DNA of 64,000 bases from Woeseiaceae bacterium (GTDB lineage Bacteria > Pseudomonadota > Gammaproteobacteria > Steroidobacterales > Woeseiaceae). Under the pieces are notes generated by a model. That model was not told the DNA's origin. It searched no databases and was given only the letters and a program-made list of their open reading frames with translations. The DNA lies in assembly GCA_021773135.1 (NCBI GenBank), contig JAJFKP010000004.1:1-64000 (forward strand), written 5' to 3'. Positions 29,469 to 39,213 of the stretch are shown in pieces. The translations under genes were made by a program, and so were the position numbers. Numbering within the stretch: position 1 is the stretch's first letter; each line of letters opens with the position of its first letter.

Positions 29469-30365
29469 ATGAGTAACCTCAATAGCAGAGTAAAGTACCC
29501 CAGCGGACTTTTTCGCGCCGGCGCTGGATTCACCCTGGTGGCGCTCAGTTTTGCATTCTTGCTGGGCTCCTTCTACGTCGTGGATACCGGCCACGTTGGC
29601 GTAGAACGAACGCTTGGCAGGGTCGACCTGGCTGAAACCGAACCGGGCTTGAATTTCAAGTTGCCGCTATTGACGCAGTCTTATGAATTCAGCGCCAAGG
29701 AAATCGCGCTGGATCTGAATGACCTCAAACCGAAAGCGGCCGACAATCTGTCGCTGCAGGACCTCGACGTTACGGTCTACTACAACGCCGCGGCTGACTC
29801 AGTCGCCGACCTGATGGTGAAGTACGCAAACGCGTCACAGGAGGCGCCGGAAGCTATTCTGCCCGCGTATGGCATTGTCTATCGCGAAGCGCGCGGTGTG
29901 ATCTATGAAGAAATAGCGAAAGTCGACAGCCTTGAGTTGCACCGGTTACGCGACGCATTGCAGACCTCGATTCAGGATAGTCTGCAGGCGAGACTCGAAG
30001 CCAGGGACGGTGATGCGCTGCAGATCTCCCGGGTTGTGGTTCGTGCGCTGAATACGGACCCGAGCATCGAAGCCAGCATACGTGAGGCTGTCGCAAACCA
30101 GAAAAAGCTCGAGGCAAAACAGATTTCCGTTGATATCGCAAAGAAGGATGCGGAAATCGAGATTGAGCGTGCACGAGGCATTGCGGAGGCGAACATCATT
30201 ATTAATGAAAGCCTGACAGCTCAATACCTGCAGCACGAGATCAATATGGCGCTGCAGAGTTTTGCAGAGAACGATGGTCAGCTGGTGGTCATGCCGGCGA
30301 ACATGCAGGGCTTTGACGTGATTCTGGACACAGCGCGATTGCCGAGTCAGTCTGGCAACAGGTAA
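29469..30365 (+). CDS. Prohibitin/SPFH-domain membrane protein
   Basis: 298 residues from the ATG at 29469, preceded by AAGGAG. One membrane helix (about 20-40) is followed by GHVGVERTLGRVD, the start of an SPFH/prohibitin domain. A long coiled coil (about 200-270, rich in Glu, Ala, Lys and Ile) comes next. The family scaffolds membrane proteases and lipid microdomains. It is a single-gene unit with its own terminator. HflC/HflK are related, but no partner gene is adjacent. Confidence 0.9.
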   Translation: MSNLNSRVKYPSGLFRAGAGFTLVALSFAFLLGSFYVVDTGHVGVERTLGRVDLAETEPGLNFKLPLLTQSYEFSAKEIALDLNDLKPKAADNLSLQDLDVTVYYNAAADSVADLMVKYANASQEAPEAILPAYGIVYREARGVIYEEIAKVDSLELHRLRDALQTSIQDSLQARLEARDGDALQISRVVVRALNTDPSIEASIREAVANQKKLEAKQISVDIAKKDAEIEIERARGIAEANIIINESLTAQYLQHEINMALQSFAENDGQLVVMPANMQGFDVILDTARLPSQSGNR

Positions 30366-30388
30366 TCGATCCCGTCCCGGAATGAGGA

Positions 30389-30411
30389 AACGCCCCGCAA
30401 GGGGCGTTTTT
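30389..30411 (+). terminator. Rho-independent terminator after the prohibitin-like gene
   Basis: AACGCCCC / GGGGCGTT stem of 8 bp with a GCAA tetraloop and a T-run (TTTTT). It lies 24 bases after the stop, between convergent genes. Confidence 0.93.
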
Positions 30412-30419
30412 CTGCGCGG

Positions 30420-30755
30420 TCAGGAAGCTTGTTTTTTGTGCCCGGTGCGGCCGCACTCGACGATGTGCTGGCCCGTAATGTCGATGACGTCGCCAATAAT
30501 CGGCAGATCTGCATAACGCGGATCTGCGACAAATTCCCAGTCAGCTCGCCATTCATTGATCATCGCCAGCTGAAACAGCTGTCCGCGCTGTTCGCTGCTC
30601 TTGGTCACCACGAAGCGCCGCCAGTAATCCTGGCGCTTTCTTTCGGACGTAAAACTCCTGATATAAGTCGTTTTGTCCGGCCACGCGCGATAGCTGCCGT
30701 CCGGGCCGATCGGTGCGGCAACAATCTTGAAGCGTATGGCGTGTTTATCAGCCAC
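30420..30755 (-). CDS. Small hypothetical protein
   Basis: 111 residues from a GTG at 30755 with a weak GGGA upstream. Soluble, aromatic and basic (SYRAWPDKTTYIRSF, KRQDYWRRFV), with no signal peptide or membrane helix and no recognised family. It is convergent with the prohibitin-like gene and downstream of parB on the same strand. A perfect 14-base palindrome lies 72 bases upstream of its start. Coding status is likely but not certain. Confidence 0.55.
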   Translation of the reverse strand: MADKHAIRFKIVAAPIGPDGSYRAWPDKTTYIRSFTSERKRQDYWRRFVVTKSSEQRGQLFQLAMINEWRADWEFVADPRYADLPIIGDVIDITGQHIVECGRTGHKKQAS

Positions 30756-30826
30756 GAACAGTTCCCGTTTCGTGCGTACACTGCCTGTATCGGTCGAAAT
30801 GCCGATTTCTTAAATTTCAATGGCTT

Positions 30827-30840
30827 AGTTAGCGCTAACT
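30827..30840. promoter_or_regulatory. Perfect 14-bp palindrome AGTTAGCGCTAACT
   Basis: Perfect dyad in the 125-base gap between parB and the small hypothetical gene. There is no T-run after it on either strand. Its position fits an operator for the small gene or a parB 3' structure. Confidence 0.45.
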
Positions 30841-30880
30841 CCCTTTTATGCGCTTTTTCTACCAATAACGCAAAGTGCCG

Positions 30881-31774
30881 CTAGCGGATATGCTTCAGTA
30901 TGCCGTCGAGCTCGTCAAGCGTGTTGTAGGCAATGACCAGCTTGCCGTTGCCTTTGCCGGAGTGCTCGATATTGACCCTGGCGCCCAGCTTGTCCTTGAG
31001 ATCGTTCTCCAGCCGTTGAATATCAGCATTTTTAGTCTGGGTCGACGGCGTGCTTTTTTTGCTGGGTCCCGCCTGCATCCGGCGCACCAGCTTTTCCGTG
31101 TCGCGAACAGACAGGCCATTCTTTACGACCTGCAGCGCGGCGTCATGCTGCTGCGTCTTGTCCGTAATCGACAGCAAAGCTCGCGCATGCCCCATCTCCA
31201 GCTGCCGCGATTCCAGCATTGTTTTCACTTTGTCTGCGAGGTCCTGCAGGCGCAGCAGGTTGCTGACGGAAGCACGCGAACGCCCAACCGCCTCGGCGGC
31301 CTCCTGGTGGGTCAGATCGAACTCACGAATGAGTCGATCCAGCGCGCGCGACTCTTCCAGCGGATTCAAATCCTCACGCTGTATATTTTCGATCAGCGCC
31401 ATCGCAATCGCCGCATCGTCCGGAACATCCCGGATAACCGCCGGAATTTCCTGCAAGCCCGCCATTTGTGCGGCTCGCCAACGCCGCTCACCGGCAATTA
31501 TTTCGTACCGCTGTGTTTGGCCGCCCCGTTGTACGGGTCGCGCCACGATGGGCTGAACGACACCCTGCGCAGTGATCGATTTTGCCAGTTCTTCGAGTGA
31601 ATCCTGGCGCATGTCGTCTCGCGGCTGGTACTGACCACGCTCCAGCAGATCAATTGGAATTTGCAGCAGTCCGCCAGCGGCTTCTTTTTCGCTACTGCTA
31701 ACCGCCGCCGTCTCAGTGACCGGCTTGCTGAGCAAGGCATCTAAGCCGCGTCCTAGTCTTTTCTTTTTAGTCAT
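30881..31774 (-). CDS. parB: Chromosome-partitioning protein ParB
   Basis: 297 residues. Starts KKKRLGRGLDALLSK, the usual ParB/Spo0J opening with the ParA-activating basic patch. The CTPase/N-engagement domain shows VQPIVARPV and GERRWRAAQMAG. A helix-turn-helix follows (LTHQEAAEAVGRSRASVSNLLRL), then a C-terminal dimerisation region. It binds parS near the origin. It lies 43 bases after parA. I found no convincing 16-base parS in this window. Confidence 0.97.
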   Translation of the reverse strand: MTKKKRLGRGLDALLSKPVTETAAVSSSEKEAAGGLLQIPIDLLERGQYQPRDDMRQDSLEELAKSITAQGVVQPIVARPVQRGGQTQRYEIIAGERRWRAAQMAGLQEIPAVIRDVPDDAAIAMALIENIQREDLNPLEESRALDRLIREFDLTHQEAAEAVGRSRASVSNLLRLQDLADKVKTMLESRQLEMGHARALLSITDKTQQHDAALQVVKNGLSVRDTEKLVRRMQAGPSKKSTPSTQTKNADIQRLENDLKDKLGARVNIEHSGKGNGKLVIAYNTLDELDGILKHIR

Positions 31775-31817
31775 GCGTTTTCAATATGCTTTTGATGGGT
31801 TGTGTCAGTTTCAGAAA

Positions 31818-32603
31818 TTACGGGGCAAGGGCTACTCTTTCATCTTCACGGCGCAGGACTTCACCTGCAAGCGCAAGATACGCTAATGCCCCGCGCGAAT
31901 TTTTGTCGTGAAAAAGCACCGGCCGCCCGAAACTCGGCGCTTCTGCGAGACGCACGTTGCGTGGCACGACGGTACGAAAAACCTTGTCGTTGAAATGTGC
32001 CAGCAGTTGCTCCGATACTTCGTTCGACAGATTTATCCGTGGGTCTACCATGGTCCGCAACAAGCCGTAAACCTCGAGATCCGGGTTTACGGAATCGCGA
32101 ACCTGCTCGATTGTGTTCAGCAATGCGCTGAGTCCCTCAAGCGCATAGTACTCGCACTGCATCGGTATCAATACGCCATCTGCTGCGGTCAGCGCGTTGA
32201 CCGTAAGCATGTTTATTGACGGCGGGCAGTCAATGAGGATGAAATCATAAAGACCGGCCACCGGTGCGAGCGCCTTGCGCAGTTTCATTTCCCGGCCAAT
32301 ATCCTGCAACAGCTTGACCTCTGCCAGGGTAAGATCGTCGTTGCCCGGCATGACCGCAAAATTTCCCTCCGGGGCCGAAACGATCGTATCGGCTGCGGTG
32401 GCGTCGCCCAGCAGCACGTCGCAGGATGTGTATTCGACGTCCATTTTATCGACACCACAGCCCATGGTTGCGTTTCCCTGGGGGTCGAGATCGATCAGCA
32501 AAACACGGCGTTGCGTCGCCGCAAGCGAAGCCGCCAGGTTAACGCAGGTGGTCGTTTTGCCAACGCCTCCTTTTTGGTTTGCAATGGCAATGATTCGCGT
32601 CAT
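31818..32603 (-). CDS. parA: Chromosome-partitioning ATPase ParA
   Basis: 261 residues. Deviant Walker A KGGVGKTT at 11-18, LIDLDPQGNAT, and a DCPPS Walker B region. It is a Soj/ParA-type ATPase that moves ParB-parS complexes over the nucleoid. Its ATG directly follows the TAG of rsmG, so translation is coupled. Confidence 0.97.
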   Translation of the reverse strand: MTRIIAIANQKGGVGKTTTCVNLAASLAATQRRVLLIDLDPQGNATMGCGVDKMDVEYTSCDVLLGDATAADTIVSAPEGNFAVMPGNDDLTLAEVKLLQDIGREMKLRKALAPVAGLYDFILIDCPPSINMLTVNALTAADGVLIPMQCEYYALEGLSALLNTIEQVRDSVNPDLEVYGLLRTMVDPRINLSNEVSEQLLAHFNDKVFRTVVPRNVRLAEAPSFGRPVLFHDKNSRGALAYLALAGEVLRREDERVALAP

Positions 32604-33242
32604 CTAGGTTTCTGTCTTTTTCCTGCGGACACTGACAACGTGTCGTGCATGTGCCTCGAGGCCGGGCACGGTGATTTCGGTAACGCTGTATTCCCATTCG
32701 GAGAAGGCGCTTATTGCTTCCAACTCTGCGGTCGGTTGTTTTCCCTTGAGCGCCAGCAACTGTCCGTCCTCTCGTACCAGGTGAGCAGCGAGCTCAACCA
32801 GTCGCGGTACTGCCGCCAGTGCCCGGGCGATCACCGTATCAAAGCGCCTGCCGGGTGCATAGTCCTCGGCACGAGCTTTTACGGCTGTTACGTTCCCTAA
32901 CCCAAGCGTTCCCACCATATGTTGGACAAAACTTATTTTCTTGCCATTGCTGTCCAGCAGGGTGAACTCCATGCCCGGATTGGCTATTGCCAGTGGCAGC
33001 CCGGGAAACCCCGCGCCTGTACCAATGTCGATAATCTGTTGGCCTTTGAGATGTGGGCTGACGGCCAGACTATCGAGAATATGCGAATTGACGATCGCCT
33101 GTGGCGCAAGGATTGCGGTGAGGTTGATGCGTTTGCCCCAGCGCCTGAGCTCGTCGGTCAGCGTCGCAAGCTGCGCGAGTGCCTCGTCAGACAATGCAAG
33201 CCCGATGGTCCGGGCGCCGGTTTCAATTTGCTCCCGAACCAC
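32604..33242 (-). CDS. rsmG: 16S rRNA (guanine527-N7)-methyltransferase
   Basis: 212 residues from a GTG at 33242. Rossmann-type methyltransferase: IIDIGTGAGFPGLPLAIANP is the SAM-binding region, followed by LLDSNGKKISF and VKARAEDY. It methylates G527 of 16S rRNA. The N-terminal RWGKRINLTAI is typical. The start overlaps the S9 peptidase gene by 20 bases. In most relatives mnmG would precede it; here mnmG lies 17.6 kb away. Confidence 0.96.
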   Translation of the reverse strand: MVREQIETGARTIGLALSDEALAQLATLTDELRRWGKRINLTAILAPQAIVNSHILDSLAVSPHLKGQQIIDIGTGAGFPGLPLAIANPGMEFTLLDSNGKKISFVQHMVGTLGLGNVTAVKARAEDYAPGRRFDTVIARALAAVPRLVELAAHLVREDGQLLALKGKQPTAELEAISAFSEWEYSVTEITVPGLEAHARHVVSVRRKKTET

Positions 33243-35232
33243 GATTCACCTGGCGCTGGTCTCCGACAAGGTGTTCGCGGAAGAACAAAACGGTCGCCTG
33301 CTGATAGATATCGCGATTCTCTTTCTTTCGATATCCGTGGCCTTCGTTTAATGCATTCATATACCAGACGGACTGTCCCTGTGCGCGCAGTGCTGCGACG
33401 ACCTGTGCCGACTCCGATACCGGCACACGCGGATCGTTTTCACCCTGGACGATGAGCATTGGAATTTTGATTCGCGCAACGTTATTCAGCGGCGCAATCT
33501 TTTCGAAGTGGGCACGCATCGCAGGATCGCGTTCGTCGCCGTATTCGGCCCTGCGTGCATTGCGCCGATAGTCCTGGGTGTTCTCCAGAAAACTGATGAA
33601 GTTGCTGATGCCGACGACATCAACCGCAGCTTTTAGTCGGTCACTAAAGTGAAACGAGCTGGCGAGTACCATATAGCCGCCGTAGCTGCCGCCAAAGACA
33701 GCAACCCTGTCGGCATCGAGGTCTTCCCGGGTGCCTATCCAGTCCAGCAGAGCACCGATATCCCGTACAGAATCTTCGCGTTTAAAATTGTTGTCGAGCG
33801 CCAGGTACTGCTTGCCATAGCCGGCTGAGCCGCGAACGTTCGGCAATACGACTGCTACGCCAAGCTTGTCCATCCACATCTGGTAGGTGCTGGAGAACCC
33901 GGGTCGGGTCTGCCCTTCCGGGCCACCATGAATAGAGATAACGACGGGAAACGGACCTTTGCCGGGCGGCGTGTAGACCCAGGCCGGAATTTCGCGCGGC
34001 CTGCCGTCAACCTGGTCAAACGTAGGAAAACTGACCAGCTCCGGGGCACGGAACTGTGTCATATCGAGTCCACCCACTTCGCTCGTCGTCCAGCGCTCGA
34101 GTTTGCCGTACTGCAGCGGTGCAGCATCTAAATCCAGCACGTACACATCACCGGGTGCGGTTGCCCGGTTCAGTGTCATCGCGAGCTGGCTGTCGTCCGG
34201 ACTGAAGCGCATGCCATAAACGAGCCCTAAGGGAATCCCGCCAACGCTTGCATACTCCCTGGTTGCCGTATCCAGCAGGTATACACGCGACATGCCGTTT
34301 TCATTGGCAGTGAATGCGATCCGCCGCCGATCGTTGCTGATCTGGGCGCCGCCAACATCCCAGTGGATGCCGGTCGTAACGATCTCCGGCGTCGAACCCG
34401 GCGCCAGGGATTGCCAGGCCAGCTGCCGGAATTCGCTGCCGTGGTCCGTGACGTACCAGACACCGTCGCCGGAATCATCGAACGCAACCGGAAAATTGGC
34501 GCTTGGCTGTGCCTGTCCGCCAGCCAGTAAGGTAATTTCACCGGTATCGAGATCGAGGAGGTTGACCCTGGAGTCGGCGATGCTGACATAGTTCGATATC
34601 AACACTTTGCTGCCGCTCGCCGAAAATTCGGTCGCGTCCCAGTAATAATCGTTTGGCGCTGCGAGCACGACCCGGGCGCTGCTCGGATCATCGGCATCCA
34701 TCATCCACACATCATTGGATGCCCCGTTTCTCCCGGTGCTGGAATAGGCAATGCGCCGCCCATCGCGATCCCAGGTCGCTCCGCCGTTTCTCGATTCCCC
34801 GTCGGTCAGCATTGTGGTGGCACCGTCGACCGGGTCGAGCAGGAATATTTGCGAGAACTCGCTGCCGCCTGCGTCCCGGGTAAAAATGATGTTCCTGCCA
34901 CCTGGCTGCCGATTCACTCCGCCGACAGGCTCATCATAAAACGTGATTTGATGCCTGGCGCCGCCGGGCATAGCCACCCTGTGAATTTGGTCTACGTCAC
35001 CAAAGCGGGTTGAAATATAGACACTCCTGCCATCTTCAGCCCACTCCCGAAACGCGGCGGAACGCACGTTCTGATACCGGTTCAGGTCGGCAACGATTTC
35101 TGCCGGTATGGGTGGAATATCCTGCATCACAAGGTTGCCGTTGTTGGCCGTTCTTACCTCGGGATCGGCAGCGAAGGCAGGCAGCGTGAGCAGGCACAAC
35201 AGGCCGATAACCAATTTCACCAGTATTCGCAT
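33223..35232 (-). CDS. S9-family (prolyl-oligopeptidase-like) secreted serine peptidase
   Basis: 669 residues with a signal peptide (about 1-22). An N-terminal beta-propeller is built of WD/TolB-like strands (GGSEFSQIFLLDPVDG, RRIAYSS). The C-terminal alpha/beta-hydrolase domain has the nucleophile in FGGSYGGYM, the aspartate in GENDPRVPV and the histidine in NEGHGY. It probably cleaves short peptides in the periplasm. It overlaps rsmG by 20 bases and therefore leads the rsmG-parA-parB operon, an unusual position. Confidence 0.94.
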   Translation of the reverse strand: MRILVKLVIGLLCLLTLPAFAADPEVRTANNGNLVMQDIPPIPAEIVADLNRYQNVRSAAFREWAEDGRSVYISTRFGDVDQIHRVAMPGGARHQITFYDEPVGGVNRQPGGRNIIFTRDAGGSEFSQIFLLDPVDGATTMLTDGESRNGGATWDRDGRRIAYSSTGRNGASNDVWMMDADDPSSARVVLAAPNDYYWDATEFSASGSKVLISNYVSIADSRVNLLDLDTGEITLLAGGQAQPSANFPVAFDDSGDGVWYVTDHGSEFRQLAWQSLAPGSTPEIVTTGIHWDVGGAQISNDRRRIAFTANENGMSRVYLLDTATREYASVGGIPLGLVYGMRFSPDDSQLAMTLNRATAPGDVYVLDLDAAPLQYGKLERWTTSEVGGLDMTQFRAPELVSFPTFDQVDGRPREIPAWVYTPPGKGPFPVVISIHGGPEGQTRPGFSSTYQMWMDKLGVAVVLPNVRGSAGYGKQYLALDNNFKREDSVRDIGALLDWIGTREDLDADRVAVFGGSYGGYMVLASSFHFSDRLKAAVDVVGISNFISFLENTQDYRRNARRAEYGDERDPAMRAHFEKIAPLNNVARIKIPMLIVQGENDPRVPVSESAQVVAALRAQGQSVWYMNALNEGHGYRKKENRDIYQQATVLFFREHLVGDQRQVNRGSGAN

Positions 35233-35259
35233 GTCATTCCCCTTGTCCCGATTCCGCTG

Positions 35260-36708
35260 TCACACTACGAGCAGGGCCATGAAGTCGTCGACCGCCATTG
35301 CGGCCAGTTTGTCCTGGTCCGCGCAGACGTTCTTGAGCCTGGCCCATTGATCGGCCCTCAGTTTGGCCGCTACGCTGTCGGTAAATTTCTGCTTCAGCAC
35401 CGGGATTCCTTCGGCTCGACGCTGTCGGTGCCCGATCGGGTAATCAACCGCGACTTTCCCGGTGCTGGTGCCATCAGTGAAAAAAACCTGTATCGCATTG
35501 CCAATATAACGCTTGTCGGCATCGAAATAGTCTTTTGTATAGGCTTCGTTTTCGCTCACAACCATTTTGGCACGCAACGCATCGATTCTCGGATCCCTGG
35601 CGACCCCGTCTTCATAGTCTGCCGCCGTTAGTCGACCGAAGATGAGCGGTACGGCAACCATGTACTGCAGGCAGTGATCACGATCGGCCGGATTATCGAG
35701 TGAGCCGGTCTTGTCAATGATGCGTACACCGGGCTCCTGCGTCTCAATGACAATCTTTTCAATGTCATCCAGTCTGTCCCGAACCTGGCTGTGCAGCGTC
35801 ATCGCCGCCTCCACCGCGGTTTGCGCATGGAACTCGGCCGGGTACGAAATTTTAAACAGAATATTCTCCATTACGTAGCTGCCATAGCTTTGTGGCAGCG
35901 AGAATTCGTTACCGTTGAACATGACGTCGTAGAATCCCCACGTCTTCGCGGTCAGCGCGGACGGATATCCCATTTCACCGGTCATCGCTATCAGCGCGAG
36001 CCGCACGCCGCGACTCGTCGCGTCTCCGGCCGCCCAGCTCTTGCGCGAACCGGTGTTTGGCGCGTGCCGGTAGGTGCGTAACGAGCAGCCATCGATCCAG
36101 GCGTGCGACACGGCATTGATGACCTGTTCGCGATCACCGCCAAGCATGCGCGTCACGACCGCGGTCGTTGCAACCCTGACCAGCAACACGTGGTCCAGTC
36201 CAACCCGGTTGTAACTGTTCTCCAGCGCCAGCACGCCCTGAATTTCATGGGCCTTGATCATCGCCTTGAGCACGTCCTGCATTGTTAGCGGGTCCTTGCC
36301 TGCCGCACGCCGCGTACGACTTAAGTAGTCTGCAGTCGCAAGAATGCCGCCCACGTTATCCGAAGGATGCCCCCATTCCGCTGCAAGCCATGTGTCATTG
36401 AAATCCAGCCAGCGGATCATGGCGCCAATGTTGAATGCGCCCATGACGGGTTCCAGTTCATAAGAGGTTCCTGGAACGCGCGCCCCGCCGGGCAGGGTCG
36501 CGCCCGGCACGACGGGGCCTAAGAGCTTGGTGCAGGCCGGGTAATCGAGCGCCTGGAAACCGCACGCCAGTGTGTCCATCAGGCAGTAGTGTGCCGTTTC
36601 GAAGGCAAGATCACTGTCGATCTCCGTGTTGCAGACGTAATCTGCAATATCGACAAGCACCTGGTCGGGATCCGGTCGTTCTGCCGAACGAATATCGTGT
36701 TGTGACAT
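35260..36708 (-). CDS. prpD: 2-methylcitrate dehydratase
   Basis: 482 residues. It follows the E. coli PrpD sequence closely over long blocks ([65 protein letters not shown]). It dehydrates 2-methylcitrate to 2-methyl-cis-aconitate in propionyl-CoA oxidation; no cofactor cluster is needed. It is the third prp gene, 274 bases after prpC. That gap shows no gene. Confidence 0.96.
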   Translation of the reverse strand: MSQHDIRSAERPDPDQVLVDIADYVCNTEIDSDLAFETAHYCLMDTLACGFQALDYPACTKLLGPVVPGATLPGGARVPGTSYELEPVMGAFNIGAMIRWLDFNDTWLAAEWGHPSDNVGGILATADYLSRTRRAAGKDPLTMQDVLKAMIKAHEIQGVLALENSYNRVGLDHVLLVRVATTAVVTRMLGGDREQVINAVSHAWIDGCSLRTYRHAPNTGSRKSWAAGDATSRGVRLALIAMTGEMGYPSALTAKTWGFYDVMFNGNEFSLPQSYGSYVMENILFKISYPAEFHAQTAVEAAMTLHSQVRDRLDDIEKIVIETQEPGVRIIDKTGSLDNPADRDHCLQYMVAVPLIFGRLTAADYEDGVARDPRIDALRAKMVVSENEAYTKDYFDADKRYIGNAIQVFFTDGTSTGKVAVDYPIGHRQRRAEGIPVLKQKFTDSVAAKLRADQWARLKNVCADQDKLAAMAVDDFMALLVV

Positions 36709-36982
36709 GTGGTTGTTCCTGAATTGTTGGGTTACCGGGTGAGCGGCTTAAACGCAGTTAGTCTGCGCTGGAAACGATATGTACCTGGTCGATGCAAATC
36801 GATCGTTGGTGCAGCAAATCTCATTCCGCGACAGGCAACTTCGTAACCATCCGCTTACCCGGGAGGAATGCGTGCGCAATGATTTTTGGTGCAATAAATG
36901 TCAGCTTGTATGGCCCTTGACGCCATCGTGTATAGATTCAGGCGATCGGGGCTAACGCTGCTGCCACGTTATTTACCTGTTA

Positions 36983-38107
36983 CTACGTGCGCTCGTCAAT
37001 GGGCACGAAGCGCTGCAGGTCGGGCCCGACATAGTCGGCCGCCGGTCGAATCAGCTTGTTGTCAGCGCGTTGCTCCATGATATGCGCGGCCCACCCCGTA
37101 ATTCGTGAGCAGACGAATATCGGCGTGAACAGGTAGGTCGGTATGCCCATGAAGTGGTAGACGCTCGCGGCGAAAAAATCGGCATTGGCGAACAGCTTCT
37201 TTTCGTCCCACATGACTTTCTCGACGGCTTCCGAAATTTCGTAAAGCGTCAAATCGCCCGCCTCTTCGGCCAGCGTTTTTGACATCCGCTTGTTGACCGC
37301 ATTTCGCGGGTCCGAGGTCGTGTAGACGCGATGCCCGAAACCCATAATGAGCTCCTTCCGTGCCAGCATTCCATGTACACCGGCGGTCGCCTCGTCGGCA
37401 CTTTTGAATTTCTGGATAAGCTCCATGGCCGCTTCGTTCGCGCCGCCATGCAAGGGCCCGCGCAGCGCACCGATGGCTCCCGTTACGGCTGAGTGCATGT
37501 CGGACAACGTTCCTGTTATGACCCTGCCGGTGAATGTAGACGCATTAAATTCATGCTCGGCGTAGAGGATGAGCGTGGTGTCCAGGCACTGTCGATGCAG
37601 ATCGCTCGGCGCCTTGTCGTGCAGCATGTGCAGGAAATGCCCGGCGACGCTGTCATCTTCGGTTTCGGTATCAATGCGTTTGCCATCGGCGTGGAAGCGA
37701 TGCCAGTAGAGCAGCATGGACGGCAGGCAGGCGAGCAGGCGGTCGGCTGTGTCGGCCTGATTCTTAAAATTGCCTTCCGGTTCAATGTTGCCGAGGAACG
37801 ACACGCCAGTGCGTTGTACATCCATTGGATGCGCGTTGCCGGGAATCATCTCCAGCACTTTCTTGAGTTCGTCCGGCAAACCGCGCAGCGATTTCAGTTT
37901 TGCGATGTACGCATCCAGTTCAGCACGTGTCGGCAACTTTCCGTGCAACAACAGATAGGCGACTTCCTCGAAAGTGGCGTTGTCGGCAAGGTCGTAAATG
38001 TCATAACCGCGATAGGTTAGGCCGGCACCTTCTTTGCCAACGGTACACAGTTCGGTTCTGCCTGCAGTTACACCGGCTAACCCGCCGGTTTTCTTGCTTG
38101 CTGTCAT
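36983..38107 (-). CDS. prpC: 2-methylcitrate synthase
   Basis: 374 residues, citrate-synthase fold. Catalytic residues: His in EHEFNAST, His in GFGHRVY, Asp in ANADFFAA. The short length and the KVGKEGAGLTYRGYDIYDL-like opening are typical of PrpC rather than GltA. It condenses propionyl-CoA with oxaloacetate. Its ATG directly follows the TAA of prpB. Confidence 0.96.
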   Translation of the reverse strand: MTASKKTGGLAGVTAGRTELCTVGKEGAGLTYRGYDIYDLADNATFEEVAYLLLHGKLPTRAELDAYIAKLKSLRGLPDELKKVLEMIPGNAHPMDVQRTGVSFLGNIEPEGNFKNQADTADRLLACLPSMLLYWHRFHADGKRIDTETEDDSVAGHFLHMLHDKAPSDLHRQCLDTTLILYAEHEFNASTFTGRVITGTLSDMHSAVTGAIGALRGPLHGGANEAAMELIQKFKSADEATAGVHGMLARKELIMGFGHRVYTTSDPRNAVNKRMSKTLAEEAGDLTLYEISEAVEKVMWDEKKLFANADFFAASVYHFMGIPTYLFTPIFVCSRITGWAAHIMEQRADNKLIRPAADYVGPDLQRFVPIDERT

Positions 38108-38992
38108 TTAATTCTCCGTCAGTCCCTTATCCTCGAACAACTGGTCGAGCTTTTTCTCGTAGTCGTGATAGCCGAGTACGTCGTATAGCTCCATGCGGGT
38201 CTGCATTTTGTCTATGGCGGCCAGTTGCGTGCCGTCCCTGCGCAGCGTTTCGTAAACGTGCAGCGCCGCGTTGGACATCGCCCGAAATGCCGACAACGGG
38301 TAAAGCACCAGCCGCACGCCGGCCTGTCGCAGTTCATCAGTTGTAAACATCGGTGTCTTGCCAAACTCGGTGAGGTTGGCGAGGACCGGCACCTCGACCG
38401 TGCTCGTAAACTGTTCGTACTCCGGCAACGTCGTTAGCGCCTCCGCGAAAATCATATCTGCGCCAGCCTCAACGTATGCGGCCGCCCGATCCAGCGCGGC
38501 CTGCTGGCCCTCGACTGCGTGCGCATCCGTGCGGGCCATGATGGTGAATTTACGGTCAGTGCGGCCATCAACGGCCGCCTTGATGCGATCCACCATTTCC
38601 GTTGTGTCCACCAGCGCTTTGCCGGGACGATGACCGCATCGCTTCACCCCAACCTGGTCCTCAATATGGCAGCCGGCGGCGCCTGCTCGCGACATTTCCC
38701 GCACAGTGCGCCCAATCATGAATGCGCCACCCCAGCCGGTGTCGGCGTCAACCAGCAGCGGCAGATCGGTCGCATAACTGATACGTCGAATGTCTTCGCA
38801 GACATCGCTTAATGTGGTCATCGCCAGATCCGGCAAGCCGAAGGAAGCGTTGGCAACTCCGGCACCTGACAGGTAGATAGCCTTAAAGCCGGCTTTTTCC
38901 GCCAGCAACGCGGCGTAGGCGTTGATCGTGCCCGCGATCTGCAGTGGGCGCTCGTCGTCAAGAGCCTGCCAGAACCTGGTTCCCGCGCTCAT
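38108..38992 (-). CDS. prpB: Methylisocitrate lyase
   Basis: 294 residues. Isocitrate-lyase superfamily with the catalytic KRCGH motif, metal-binding DADTGWGG and IEDQV. It cleaves 2-methylisocitrate to succinate and pyruvate. A GGAG lies 8 bases before the ATG. It is the first gene of prpBCD. A 26-base perfect palindrome lies 30-55 bases upstream. No prpE, acnD or GntR/PrpR-type regulator is present nearby. Confidence 0.97.
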   Translation of the reverse strand: MSAGTRFWQALDDERPLQIAGTINAYAALLAEKAGFKAIYLSGAGVANASFGLPDLAMTTLSDVCEDIRRISYATDLPLLVDADTGWGGAFMIGRTVREMSRAGAAGCHIEDQVGVKRCGHRPGKALVDTTEMVDRIKAAVDGRTDRKFTIMARTDAHAVEGQQAALDRAAAYVEAGADMIFAEALTTLPEYEQFTSTVEVPVLANLTEFGKTPMFTTDELRQAGVRLVLYPLSAFRAMSNAALHVYETLRRDGTQLAAIDKMQTRMELYDVLGYHDYEKKLDQLFEDKGLTEN

Positions 38993-39021
38993 TCAATTGT
39001 CTCCAAAGATGGTTTCAGGCG

Positions 39022-39047
39022 AAAATTTTAATCTGTATTAAAATTTT
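39022..39047 (-). promoter_or_regulatory. Palindromic operator candidate upstream of prpB
   Basis: AAAATTTTAAT, a 4-base spacer CTGT, then ATTAAAATTTT: a perfect 11-bp inverted repeat 30 bases before the prpB start, in a region where core promoter elements are expected. There is no T-run beyond the dyad itself. It is probably the binding site of a dimeric regulator of the methylcitrate genes. The rest of the gap to 39213 shows nothing else. Confidence 0.7.
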
Positions 39048-39213
39048 GCAGCACGCGATTTTAGCTTAACCCTGAGCCAATCCCCAAATTGCGCATTATG
39101 GAAACCTGTTGATTGGGAGTGGTTACGGCCACTGAACGGACAATCATCGAGAGTTTGGTCCGCACGGTTAACCTCTTTGCGCGACGACGCTTGACGCGCA
39201 GATCACGAACGAG

